Assembly: GCA_038380435.1 (NCBI GenBank)
Contig: JAWZYU010000013.1
Location: 10,119,901 to 10,183,900, forward strand
Length of the DNA stretch: 64,000 nt
Direction of reading: 5' to 3'
Origin: Ryuthela nishihirai
Taxonomy: Eukaryota; Arthropoda; Arachnida; Araneae; Heptathelidae
Part shown: positions 34,083-45,338 of the stretch, in pieces
Numbering within the stretch: position 1 is the stretch's first letter
How the letters are laid out: the number at the start of each line of letters is the position of its first letter
Notes under the pieces: generated by a model
What the model saw: only the letters and a program-made list of their open reading frames with translations
Databases searched by the model: none
What the model was told of the DNA's origin: nothing
Position numbers and translations under genes: made by a program

Positions 34083-37000
34083 AAAGGTACAAATGATAGT
34101 CGGATTTGTTACCATTTACATAGCAAAATATTGCAACAATTATTAAAATCCAATCATATTAGACAATTTTAATGTTTAAAAGTACACCATTACTAACTGG
34201 AAGTGTTCATTTATTTGAAGAATTGGTTTCTCCTTCTCGATAAATACTGATTAACTGTTATTACAAAGAAAAAGGTTCAGAAAATACTCTCCGGCGCCAT
34301 TTCTTTTAGCACAATAATCTGGTAATTGTTTCTGATTGAAGTAGACAAAAACTCTATAAAGAGTGGCCGATTAACTCAAAAGTGCAACATTAACAACTGC
34401 ATTATTGCATTTTTAACTCCATGACTGTTAAGAGGTTTCACATTAGGATATGGCAACATTCCATTTAAGGATGGTTGTTTTAAGCAGACATGAAACACGT
34501 GTTAACTTTTACTTTTTGTTTTAAATAAACTACTACTGCTGTTATCGTGAAACGCTGACCGCAATTGTTTTTAAGTTTAATGCAAGATAAATACGATTGA
34601 GATTTATAATAGAAACACAATATTCGAAAGATTTTTATTTCCTCCAGGCATTGTCTAAGATAAGGTAATACTTCTGTAAACGACTTTGCAAATCGAGGGA
34701 CATGTTCCTGAAAGAAGAGGATCCAAAGCAGAAGATCGAGCCGATCTAGTAAAGGATCTCTTTCTCTGAGCATGAGCTCTCGAAGATCTCTTTTGCTCCG
34801 AACCATCGAGGCTTCAAATAAGTTTATTTTGCGTCTTTCCAGAGAGCAAATAAGGGCCTTTGGATGACGAAAAGTCCTTTGACCATTCTCTCGAATTTAT
34901 TAAAAGAGAAAAGTGAACTCGTAAGATCTAATGATGCCAATTCTTCACCCTCAAAGGAGTTTTATTTATCCCTGAATCGCATTTCGTTTTGCCACTCCGC
35001 CTCCGAGCTCGCATCTCCCTCTTCAAAGGAACGAATCGGACTGCGAAGAGAGAGAAACGCTCCACTTCAATCCTTTGCTAGTCATCGTGTACGTGAAGGA
35101 GCAATGGGTTAATATGCATTTTTTCTTCTCCCCCCCCCGATTCCTATGCCAAATGTTTTGTGCATCAACAGGATAGGCAAAAATTGATTTCTTTATTTGT
35201 TTGTTGAAAGACTTAAATTCATTTGATTTAATTTTAATTTAATCTTTCTCCTCTGATAATCTACTCATAATGTTCATGCAAGTCATTCAGGGTTTTCTTT
35301 TCTCTCGTTGTTTAAGAATTTTCTCATACCTTGGACTATTTTCAGAATTACGTTCTATGTGATACTCATACTGACGCAAAAAAAAAGTGAAGAAAGCTTT
35401 CAACAGAGTTTTTTTTTCTTCCTATTCTGCTCGAGAGGACATCGCACGCACAGAGCATCTGAACTTAAAGGCAAAATATTATTTGCCATGCTCTGCCTCC
35501 TTCAAAAGAGAAGAAAAATCCTTTAATGCGGAGTTTTGCTTTTTCGTCTCATCTTTTCGAAGGAACTGGAAATAATCTGATTATATGGCCTACGAAGAAA
35601 TGGATACATCGCAGAGCTTCCACTCCTCCTCTTCCGAGTGATGGATTTAATATACACTCGAAGCCCGCATAAAGTTTCAGCTTACATTTCCGGACCACAC
35701 TTTAGAGTGCAGCGAGAGGACATAAAACACCGCCATTGTGGGCTATCTTTCCCGACCAGCCGTCGCTCAATGGTCTTGTTACTTTCATCTTAGGGCCGCA
35801 CTTTTCGGGTGCTTGGTGACGGCATCGTTCCTTGTCGCGATCTCGTGACCCGACGAAACAGAAGTCGCCATCCATCAACCTCCGAAAATAACTAGCTCTT
35901 CACATCAGATGATGCCACGCGATCGCACAGTTTCTATTCGCTTTATTACCGAGACCGCATCCCATCTAATCCCTCTCACCCTGTCACTCCTTCCCTCTAC
36001 CATTCAAGGGTTACTGCATAATATACATTACACTACTCCTCAAAATATGGCCTCGAGAGAGAAAAATCCCTTAATCGGGAGGAGGGATATTATCGACATT
36101 GGCGCTGGATGTCTCCGCATTATGCGCATCTGAATCGGGACTTTCATGAGATCAGAGAGGTCGGGTGTGTTGCGATGATGCCATTGGGGGAGAGGGAGCA
36201 CAGCAGTAAATCTTTAGCTCCGAAAAAACTTCAGAAACCACACATCTTCTTTGCAGATGGTCAAAGTAATATTTTTATTATTTTCTCTTAATTTCATTAC
36301 ATCTTTCGGTCTTTAAAGATACAAATATGTGAAACAAACCTTTGGAGGTGAATGCTGCTTTCCCCCATCTCTCGCCCTCTCCTCTACCTCCTTTCACAGA
36401 GTTATCCAACTCGATTCATCAGAACTTTTATCTTGACTCTTCCATCAGAAAAAAAATAATGATCTTAATGAAGGAATAAAAATAGAAGAAATAAAAAAGA
36501 GAGCCCTGTTATGTAGAAGGCAAAATTTTCAATTAATTTGTATTTGCCGAAGTAGGACTCGGGTATCCGTGATCTTATCAAGATTACAAAACTCGAGGAT
36601 AAAAGAAACAAGAAACAACATAAAAAACCCAGAGGTGTTTTTTTTTCATTGAATGTCGTCGTCTGTGAGCAATACAGCTCAATTCATCACTTCCTATGAG
36701 GAGGAGGATTCTTAAGAGAAGTAGGAATGGCCGACGATGACGCACAAAAGCTCTCCTTTACACTCCATAGAAGAGAGCCGCTGCCAGCCTACAAAGAAGA
36801 AATGATGTATCGCTTTCTCTCTCTATTTTGCATCGTCGACTTAAGAACGGTCTTGCTTCATATCTTTTTTTTCCTCTTTCCTCATGAATTACCGGATCTC
36901 TTGATAGGAGATAGATTCAGAGATAGCAAATCATCGATGCCTGCGTCTGAGATAAGGTGAAACATTGTATCGTGTACAGAGTATTTCGATCAGTATTCAC

Positions 37001-38035
37001 CTGCATCCGTGTATCGACATCTGAATACGTGTGTATAAATATAAAGAGATAAGGAGGGGGGGGGAACTTCTGTTCCGATAGTATCATAATGAATACGTAA
37101 TTGTTTGTTTACATATATTCTAAGCTGCCTCAGGATCCACCTGAAAAGAATAGATGCACGCATCTCTTAGAAGAGGCTACTCTTCTTAGTCGATTTTTCC
37201 TCCTTCACATGAGGCTGGCAAATCTTTGGAAGGGATTCTATTAAAACGTCACAGAACAACAATTATGACTGGAAACACGAAGACAGCCGACTCGACTCAC
37301 AGAATTCTGATATGAATCAGGGAACAAGTTTCCTGGTGACGTGAAAATGTCATCTTCAGTCAATCGATTCGAGGGAAAATGGCAGAAGTCTGTCTGCATT
37401 AGGTTGCTCTTTTCATTTCGAAAGGAAGAGGAAAAAGAAACAAGAGTTTCTCGATTCTACTTCGAAACTTTCACTTTGAAACGAGACTTGAAGAACGGAA
37501 AGACTTTGTTTTTACCTTCGAAATGTCATTCTCCCATTATGTGCATTGGAAATGGGCCAAAACTGGTAATAACAGATTTCTTGGCAAGTCTTTTAAGGAG
37601 TTAAATATTCCAAAGCACACTGTGTAAGTCGAAAGTATGGAGAGTGTATTCTAAGTTGCAGATGCAAGTGAACTTTGGGAGAAGTGGGTCACTACACAAA
37701 AAAAAACAACTTTAAAGTCCAAAAAAAAGTAGTAATATTAACAATAACAGTGATTGTCAGGGCGTAAATATCTGATATGCGCAGATACTACGAAAATAAT
37801 TTTTCTGAATGTGGATAAAGCGATTAATTTTTCATTCAGATTTCTACGAATCTAGTTTACTTACGATGAATGCTGAGATAATCTGTGGCGAATGCATTTC
37901 AAACGCATGTTAAATCCTTTTGCTCATTAAATTCGCCTCTCAGAGAATTAATCTTATTGATGTGAAAATATAATTAAAATAGATTTATGATGTTAAGTGA
38001 AGGAAGTGATACGTCATTAGGTGATGCAGGTTAGA
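34083..38035. other. Long non-coding stretch, no gene recognised
   Basis: Mainly unique AT-rich DNA. 35640-35880 is CpG-richer (ACACCGCCATTGTGGGC, TGACGGCATCG, GTCGCGATCTCGTGACCCG) and could be regulatory. 36640-36960 contains a 77-codon frame without any domain. G8 near 37056 and A9 near 37699. No transposon or RNA gene seen. Confidence 0.45.
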
Positions 38036-38270
38036 GTTATGTTACCACTGAGCGGCACTTTGTTCCCCACAAACGACTAAATGGCCAGGTCACGTGGTAG
38101 AATTAAAAGAAACCCAAGGGCTCAAAAGGAAGCTGGGTAAGGAGATTCACTTAAGAATTGCCCACCCCCACCCCTCCCTGGTTAAGGCCATCCAATTTGT
38201 TCCTTAGCATTCACAGGATATGGCTCTTCTGCAGACGGAGCCGCGGCTTAGCATCCTTACGACCGAGATG
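38036..38270 (-). mobile_element. Degenerate SINE family 1 copy
   Basis: Tail GTTACCACTGAGCGGCACTT, then CTAAATGGCCAGGTCACGTG, GTTAAGGCCATCCAATTTGT and GATGGAGCCGCGG-like words in the family order on the minus strand. An insertion of about 17 bp (TAGAATTAAAAGAAAC) interrupts the block after GGTCACGTGG. The head is lost. It lies just upstream of LINE copy B. Confidence 0.82.
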
Positions 38271-38958
38271 ATGCAGGAGATTATAGGGGTCAGCTTATCA
38301 GAGATTATCTGAAGCTACTAATGATCAGCTTCATGTAGTTAATACAGCAGAAGATTTACGTACGGAACTGAACCTATTGATTTGAATGACGAATCTTTAG
38401 CAGGTAATGTATTGATATGGTCTGTAAATGGTAGCCACTGGAAGGAGAGCTATGCACCAATCCCCTGTGATGATGCATAGAACCGGCCAGGCCTAGCACC
38501 TAATGTCCGACCTCGCCTTCTCGTGGTGCAGACCGTCAGTACCTTTCAAAAGAGATACTCTCTTGTGGAAGTGAACGGAAGGGGAGGGCTACCAGATTAG
38601 TGTGGCCTACTGATCTGGACAACTATGGCTACTTTTCTTTTTCTTCTACCCTGCTGAGGAGTGGTCAACCACACAGGGTCCTGGTGCTGACCATATAAAC
38701 CCACTGGACTGGACAGATATATGGCTCTGAGCTTGATTATGGATCCTGATTTTGCTGCACCGGTGGGTTTTCTGAGGAGGGAAAATCTTCCGCTGTGTTT
38801 TCTGTTTGTTTGTGAGTTGACAGCACCAAGTGAATAGATTCACAGGATATGTTTATCAGCTGGTGGATAATCCTGAGCAGAGGTCATCGCAGGCACCTGA
38901 ACTCTTTGCTTCTATTGGCATCGTCAAATTCTACATTGGAGGAAGTCTTCCAGTGTAG

Positions 38959-40031
38959 ATGGCTTCAGCCTTTAGTGGTGGGGGAACGGGTCTTTGCCCC
39001 ATGTCTGCGATTAGGGGGCTGTTTGATATTGTCGGCATTCCCTCTCTCAATAAACATAGTTTCTTTAAAGATCCCACTAGCCATTTTCTCTCCATAGGTA
39101 GTTGGAATGTGAGGACTCTGCACAGAGCTTTTTCTCTTGATGTCCTCACACAAGAATTCCACCATTATAATTTAGATATTCTCGGCTTGCAAGAGACCAG
39201 ATGGACAGATAAAGGTCAGATTCTTAAAAATAATCTTAAATTTCTCTTTTCATGGAGGGATGACAACAAGCATCACCAAGGCGTGGGTCTGCTTCTCAGC
39301 AGACACGCTAGTGATGCTCTTCTAGGATATGAGTGCATTAATGAAAGGTTTCTTACAGCAAAATTTCAGACAAGCGTTAAAGACTTGAATGTTATCTGCT
39401 GTTATGCCCCCACTGAGGATGCCGATGAGGATGAGAAGGATAGGTTTTATGAACAACTTTAGGATATTTTGAATTCTGTCAAGAAAAGAGATATTACCCT
39501 TGTTTTTGGTGACTTCAATGCCAAAGTTGGTACCGACTCTGACCTTTGGGGAGGCGTAATAGGCCCTTTTGGTATTAGTAGCTGCAATGGGCAACGTCTC
39601 CTACAAGTAAGTAAACTCAATGGATTCAGAATAACTAACACTTATTACAAACACCGCGACACACATAAATACACATGGTTTCACCTGATGGGCTGCATAG
39701 GAATATGATTGATTATATATTAATTAACAGCAAATGGGCTAGTTCTGTTAGGAATACCAGGTCATATAGGGGAGCTGAAATTGGATCTGACCATTATCTT
39801 GTTAGAAGTGTCTTGCAACTTAAACTTAAAAAGTGTTGTGCTAAGTTTAAAAAATTTACCTTTAATACTGAAGCTCTGAAAGACCCAGTTATAGCTAAAG
39901 CTTACCATGATAGGTTACTTAGTCATTATGACAGTCATAGTTTGCTTACTACTGAAGTTGAGGAAGAATGGGGCCATTTTAAACAGGCTTTTTTGGAAAC
40001 TAACAGTACTCTTTTAATGAAAAAGGAGTAG
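38959..40031 (+). pseudogene. LINE copy B: AP endonuclease region
   Basis: Opens with MASAFSGGGTGLCPMSAIRG and carries IGSWNVRTLH, LGLQETRWTDKG, FGDFNAKVG and IGSDHYLV. A stop TAG at 39460-39462 stands where copy A has CAG. A one-base deletion near 39680 (ACATGGTTTCACC versus ACATGGGTTTCACC in copy A) shifts the frame. A six-base insertion adds Glu-Asp to the DADE stretch near 39420. Because the lesions differ between copies, the source element was intact when both were made. Confidence 0.92.
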
Positions 40032-40271
40032 AGGAGACAGAATTATTTAAGTGATAAAGCACTTGAGCTTATTTCAGAAAGAAGGAACTGCAGGAATGTC
40101 CTTAATCAGTACCCTACTAGTCCTAATAGAAAGCATTACAAAGAACTTAATAAACGTGTAAAGGATCAGTTAGCTACTGATAAGAATCTTTGGCTTGATG
40201 GCCTGGCTGACAAAGCTGAGGAAGCAGTTAGACAGCACAACAGCAGAGAGCTGTACCAGATAGTTAATGTT

Positions 40272-42040
40272 TTGTGTGGTAGAAAACGAACAGGTATACA
40301 GGGATTGAAGGATAAACATGGTAAGGTTATAGAAGGTGAGGATTCTGTCATGGCTAGGTGGGCTGAGCATTTCTGTGATGTTCTAAACAATGTTGTTAAT
40401 TCTACTCCCATTGTTTGCAATGATGATAGATGTATTGTTGGCTTTAATGTTGGCCCTATAACACAATCTGAAGTTAGTTTCGCTATTTCTAAGCTTAAAC
40501 TTCATAAATCCCCAGGGGTGGATGAAATTACTACGGAAATGCTTAGAGCTGGGAATGTTTCAGTTACCACTTGGATGACTGAAATTTTGAATAACGTTTA
40601 TGATAAAGGCATGGTTCCTAAAGATTTTACCAGAGCTTTACCAGAGCTATTATTATCCCTTCTGCTGAGGTCTTGCCATCCTCTCAGATCTCCTACTGCG
40701 GCATATAAACTGACAGGCTCCTGTCAGACCTCTGTGGCAAGCAGCTGCTTGAGGGGGTATTTATTTTTTATTATTATTATATATTTTATATTTTATATTT
40801 ATTATTATCCCTATTTTCAAAAAAGGTGATCGCAGTTCTTGTGATAACTATAGCGGTATCAGCCTACTCTCTGTTCCAGGTAAAGTTCTTTCCATGATTG
40901 TGCTTAATAGAATTAAGAATCTGGTTGACAGTCAATTGCGTGATGAGCAATGTGGATTCAGAAGTGGTAGGGGATGTGTGGATCAGATATTTTCACTTAG
41001 GCAGATTCTTGAGAAATGTTTAGAGTTTCAGAAACCTTTGGTTGCTAGCTTTGTTGATTTCAAAAAGGCTTTCGACTCTGTTGATCGTCATAATTTGTGG
41101 TTGATTGTGAGATCATATGGTATACCAGACAAGTTAGTTAACATAATGAAAGCTCTCTATAATAACACTGCGTCATGTGTGAGAGTTGGTAAGTCTTGTA
41201 GCAATTGGTTTAGCATTACTTCTGGTGTTCGACAAGGGTGCATTTTGTCTCATTTTCTCTTCAGCTTGGTTATTGATTGTGTTATGCGAAATTCACTTCA
41301 AGGGAAAGATTTTGGCGTTAAATGGACTGGAGATAAGCATATTTCTGATTTAGATTATGCTGATGATTTAGCCCTTTTCGCAAATGATGTTGATGAGAGA
41401 CCCTCTTTCATTCGAGCTGTTCATGAGACTGGTAGTAGAGTAGGTTTGGTTATAAACAGAGAGAAAACTAAAGTTATGAAAATTGGTCAGGCAGGCTGTG
41501 ATTCAGTTAATCTGAATGGTTGCAGTCTTGAGCAGGTGTCACAGTTTAATTATCTTGGGAGCTATGTAACAGATAATGGTGATGTGCGGCATGAGATTAA
41601 CAGACGGATAAGGATTGCTGTCGGGACTTTTAAGAATCTATGGAGAGTGCGGAGAAATAGGCGTATACACCTAAAGACTAAAATTAGACTGTATAATAGT
41701 TTGGTTCTTTCTAGGGTTAGTTACGGTAGTGAAACTTGGACACTTTGTAAACAACAGGAAACTGGATGCTTTTGATTCGAGATGTTTACACAGTATCTTG
41801 GGCATTAGGTGGTTCAACTTTTTAACTAATGATGAGGTTAGGCAAAGGAGTCGGCAACCTCCTTTAAGTAGCATATTGTGCAGAGAGAGACTCCGTTGGT
41901 CTGACCATGTTGCCCGTATAGATAATTATAGTTTGGCGAATAGGGTTATGAACAGTGTGTCTTTAGGTTTAAAAACCTCAGAAAGAGGGGGATACCTAGG
42001 ATGCGGTGGGCAGACAATGTCAAACAGGACTTTGTTATAA
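40272..42040 (+). pseudogene. LINE copy B: reverse transcriptase and C-terminal region
   Basis: 40272-40648 carries the part before the catalytic core (HKSPGVDEITTEMLRAG) and an 11-bp tandem duplication TTACCAGAGCT near 40627-40647. After the SINE, 40807-41775 carries FKKGDRSSCDNYSGISLLSV, DEQCGFRSGRGCVDQIF, VDFKKAFDSVDRHNLW, GVRQGCILS, the YADD box in LDYADDLALFAND and VINREKTKVMKIG. A shifted frame, 41729-42040, has RLRWSDHVARIDNYSLANRV, the C-terminal RTE-type motif. Enzymatically dead owing to the SINE insertion and frameshifts. Confidence 0.92.
40661..40800 (+). mobile_element. 5'-truncated SINE family 2 inside LINE copy B
   Basis: 140 bp lacking the tRNA-like head: TCTGCTGAGGTCTTGCCATC to TGTGGCAAGCAGCTGCTTGA plus a T/A-rich tail. 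Exact 12-bp target duplications ATTATTATCCCT lie at 40649-40660 and 40801-40812. The same position in LINE copy A is uninterrupted, which confirms the insertion boundaries. Confidence 0.95.
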
Positions 42041-42337
42041 TTGGTGTGCAGTGGCCGGATGCAGCAGATGTAGCTGAGGAAGATATGCTTAGATGATTAA
42101 AGTGCATGGTCTGGTTGAACCTCCATAGCCCATGGTTGCTTGATGATGATGATGGATTGGAATCCTAAAAATATGTACTTTTTAATGGAAAATATTCAGT
42201 TCTGAAAACTGAGGTGCAGAGCTACAATGTCGTGTCCCTCTGATTTATTTTTATTTATTAATTGATGTATTTTTATTGTATTTTTATGATTGTAGATATT
42301 TTATGTATTAAATGTGTTCTGAGTATTGATGGGGGGG

Positions 42338-42866
42338 GGGGGGTGCGTTACTCATAGGATATTGTTTTCGGGTCTAAAGCTTGCTGGTTGCATCAGATAA
42401 GTTCCAGAAGTCGTTTATGGTGGTATACGACTAGCGTGGGGTCCTCATACGAGGCTAGGGTGAGGAGATTAAATATCAGTTTATGCGTAGCTGGCAAGCA
42501 TAGAAGCTCATTTCGACACGCGTCAAAAGGACGCTACTTTACTCGAAGGAAACCCTGAAGGAGAGGGTGCGATTCCAAGGGGAATCGAGATTCTTGAAGA
42601 ATCTGATAACAGTTTTGTGGATTCGAGTGATCCACAGTGTAGACAAAGGTTGATTATCCTTTCGCCGAGTTTAAGGTCTGTAAAGTGTGAACTTGCAGAG
42701 TGAGCGATACTCCACCTCATTGTTAACGTTTGCAGCAGCAAAGCAGTAAAGGCTCACGGAGTCGAGCGCATCCCCAGCACTTGAGTGTATAAGTGTAAAT
42801 AAACTCTGTCGTCCCTATCCAACTCTCATGCAATTAACTGATGGACTATTTTTTATTCAACATAGC
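42338..42866 (+). mobile_element. LTR-like sequence holding a single diverged satellite unit
   Basis: The plus strand from about 42338 (next to a G13 run) to CAACA at 42866 matches the reverse complement of 3669-4051 plus one 192-bp satellite unit (42679-42866). It contains GTGTAAATAAACTCTGTCGTC, an AATAAA signal placed as in an LTR R/U5 region, and ends TTCAACA. The sequence after it (TAGCGAATCAGAGGCATAAA) is absent from the satellite array and might be a primer-binding region or simple flank. No gag or pol frames follow, so this is a solo LTR or a truncated element. Family unknown. Confidence 0.7.
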
Positions 42867-42999
42867 GAATCAGAGGCATAAAGTGCCACGGGCCTAAAAA
42901 CCCGCGAACCTGTCTTTTCACCGAAGTGAGGGTGAAGTTTATTAAGTGACAATTTCATCGTTCTCGAGAGGCGTAAGATTAATTATCTCTCCTACTGGG

Positions 43000-43096
43000 A
43001 CCGGTCATCACATCTGGCTTAGTCAGGCAGGATCAGAGCCACCGGTCATCACATCTGGCTTAGTCAGGCAGGATCAGAGCCACCAGTCATCACATA
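43000..43096. repeat. 41-bp tandem repeat, about 2.4 copies
   Basis: ACCGGTCATCACATCTGGCT begins at 43000 and 43041, with a partial third copy (ACCAGTCATCACAT) at 43082. The two full copies are identical. Confidence 0.93.
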
Positions 43097-43377
43097 CAAT
43101 ATGCACTTTTATTATGAAATTCACTTATCCTTTAATTATGAGACATTGGATGAAAGTAAGAATAATTTGATAAAGGAATTATCATTCCCTGAAATGGTCG
43201 AAGAAAAAAATTCAAGATTAAATGGGGCAGCTACTGAAATATAATAACTGCAAATTTCAGAAAATGAATTAGAATAATAGAATTGTGTAGAATTCCTGCA
43301 CTTTAAAATGAAGATTTGTTCGAGATTATTCGGTTGATGGTAGTTGCATTAGATATCAAAATAGACAAATCAATGAA

Positions 43378-43925
43378 AGATACAATACAATCAATCAATG
43401 ATAGATGCAATGCAGTCAATCAATGATAGATGCAATGCAGTCAATCAATGTAGATGCAATGCAGTCAATCAATGATAGATGCAATGCAGTCAATCAATGA
43501 TAGATGCAATGCAGTCAATCAATGATAGATGCAATGCAGTCAATCAATGATAGATGCAATGCAGTCAATCAATGATAGATGCAATGCAGTCAATCAATGA
43601 TAGATGCAATGCAGTCAATCAATGATAGATGCAATGCAGTCAATCAATGTAGATGCAATGCAGTCAATCAATGATAGATGCAATGCAGTCAATCAATGAT
43701 AGATGCAATGCAGTCAATCAATGATAGATGCAATGCAGTCAATCAATGATAGATGCAATGCAGTCAATCAATGATAGATGCAATGCAGTCAATCAATGTA
43801 GATGCAATGCAGTCAATCAATGATAGATGCAATGCAGTCAATCAATGATAGATGCATTGCAGTCAATCAATGATAGATGCAATACAATCAGTGATCGATA
43901 CAAAATAATCAGTGATCGATACAAA
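43378..43925. repeat. 25-bp minisatellite, about 21 copies
   Basis: Unit GATGCAATGCAGTCAATCAA plus TGATA. Most units are identical. Four variants lack two bases (CAATGTAGATG instead of CAATGATAGATG). The ends decay (GATACAATACAATC on the left, AGTGATCGATACAAAATAAT on the right). The frame beginning at 43827 merely runs out of the array. Confidence 0.96.
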
Positions 43926-44269
43926 ACTTCTTTAAATACAAGTATATATTATCAAAATGCGCAAGGATCTAAAATATTTAATTCTGTTTGGAAGTATTAT
44001 CATGCAGCTATGATGTTGTATGCATTAGGAGAAAAGATGTCTGGATGGTTGAGTTCAACTCAGTCAATAAATAATAGCCAAAAGCGATTAAAAAAAAGTG
44101 TAAGAGACAATAGGTCCAGCCAAAGTTAAAATCAAAGCATCAAAACAGTGAAAGACAACAACAACAATAAATAAAAATGTTCAATGAAAACAATGTGTGT
44201 AAAAAAAATTTCGTAAAGAGTGATTAAAAACAATTCAAAGGTAAATGTATACTATTGTTACACAGTAGA
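43926..44269. other. AT-rich non-coding stretch
   Basis: Nothing recognisable; A-rich with CAACAACAACAATAAATAAA near 44158. Confidence 0.4.
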
Positions 44270-44340
44270 TGATAACTGAATCGTTGACCTAATGATAACT
44301 GAATCATTGACCTAATGATAACTGAATCATTGACCTAATG
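44270..44340. repeat. 23-bp tandem repeat, three copies
   Basis: GATAACTGAATCATTGACCT plus AAT repeats at 44271, 44294 and 44317 with a single base change in the first unit. Confidence 0.93.
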
Positions 44341-44760
44341 ATTACTCAATGAGCAATAATCAATTATTGAATGCAGATGTATGACATCAGAGTTATGTTA
44401 CTTGTTTATTTTAATCTGCTCTTTGCTATATTATTTTGTAGTGCTTATTGAAATTGCATTTCTCATTATATTTCACACAATCAATAAATAAGAGAGAAAT
44501 ATAGGGTCCAGCCTATGGTAGAGTTTCACCTTCATGCACCTCCTATTGCAAACGGAAATTTAAAATAAGAATTATTTATTTGGTGTCAGTCTATACAATA
44601 AATCTTCGCATTTTTAGTAATTTCAGGAACTAGTTTCGAAATGAAGAAAAGAAGACAAATTAGCCCTGAAAGAGATGTTGGCCACAGTGGTCTGATAAGA
44701 GCCCATCGGTGGAGTAATATACCACACAGAAGAGGATCTGTAAGGAAAACAACGCAGCAA
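44341..44760. other. AT-rich non-coding stretch upstream of the LRR gene
   Basis: No gene or repeat recognised. Confidence 0.4.
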
Positions 44761-44856
44761 ACTTTATCCACACCAGGACTTTATTTATATTATTAACTTT
44801 ATCCACACCAGGACTTTATTTATATTATTAACTTTTTCCACACCAGGATCCACACC
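44761..44856. repeat. 35-bp tandem repeat, about 2.7 copies
   Basis: ACTTTATCCACACCAGGACT plus TTATTTATATTATTA starts at 44761 and 44796, with a shortened third unit (ACTTTTTCCACACCAGGA) at 44831. Confidence 0.93.
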
Positions 44857-45338
44857 ACACCTTGACTTCAGCTCTCGCTGAAGTCAAGCGCGTTAATCAA
44901 TCGGTCACCAGGAGGGAGACCACCTTATATGGAATTTATTAATTGATGTCAACTTAAGAGCTAGCCGTTTAAGGATAGTCCTCGTAGCATTTAACTAATT
45001 CTGTCCAGCTGAAAGATGACTTTATAGAGATAAGAAGACCCGCTGGTTGTCTGCGATGAATTCAAGAATCCAACTGCCATGAGAGAATGTAGAAATCAAA
45101 ATAAGGAGTTCAAAACCTACTGACGAAGAAATTCATTCTTTGGAAAACATCGCGATTGTTTATCGGAAAAGATCGACAGTGTTCATTGACGAAGTTGCCA
45201 AATAAAATTATTAAGTAGAGAGACAATTTTATATGCAATTACTAGAATTAAATATTTTCCCCATAATTTTTAAAGTGCTATACATTATAATGCTTATCGT
45301 TCTTTAATTCAATTCCTTGTTGTTTTTTTCCCCTTCAG

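Larger units (their letters stand above)
38419..42152 (+). mobile_element. RTE/BovB-like LINE, near full length (copy B)
   Basis: Plus-strand counterpart of the LINE at 26084-29689: same 5' end (GGTCTGTAA followed by GGTAGC), same 5' UTR landmark ATGATGCATAGAACCGGCCA, endonuclease, reverse transcriptase, C-terminal region and a GATGATGATGATGG 3' tail at 42141-42154. Extra length comes from a SINE at 40661-40800 in the reverse transcriptase region. The target duplication is no longer clear (ATTGATAT before, ATTGGAAT after). Dead through stops and shifts. The two LINE copies are inverted relative to each other, 8.7 kb apart. Confidence 0.93.

Noticed and set aside
38411..42168. Target-site duplication for LINE copy B (ATTGATAT and ATTGGAAT)
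   Set aside because: Only partial match over eight bases, within expectation by chance in AT-rich DNA.
42867..42900. Primer-binding site after the LTR-like sequence
   Set aside because: TAGCGAATCAGAGGC is suggestive of a retroelement primer site, but I cannot match it to a specific tRNA end and there is no gag-pol downstream; left as a possibility only.
43378..43925. CRISPR-like regular repeat
   Set aside because: The 25-bp units are head to tail without unique spacers in a eukaryotic genome, so it is a minisatellite. The same applies to the 38-bp array at 51965-53735.
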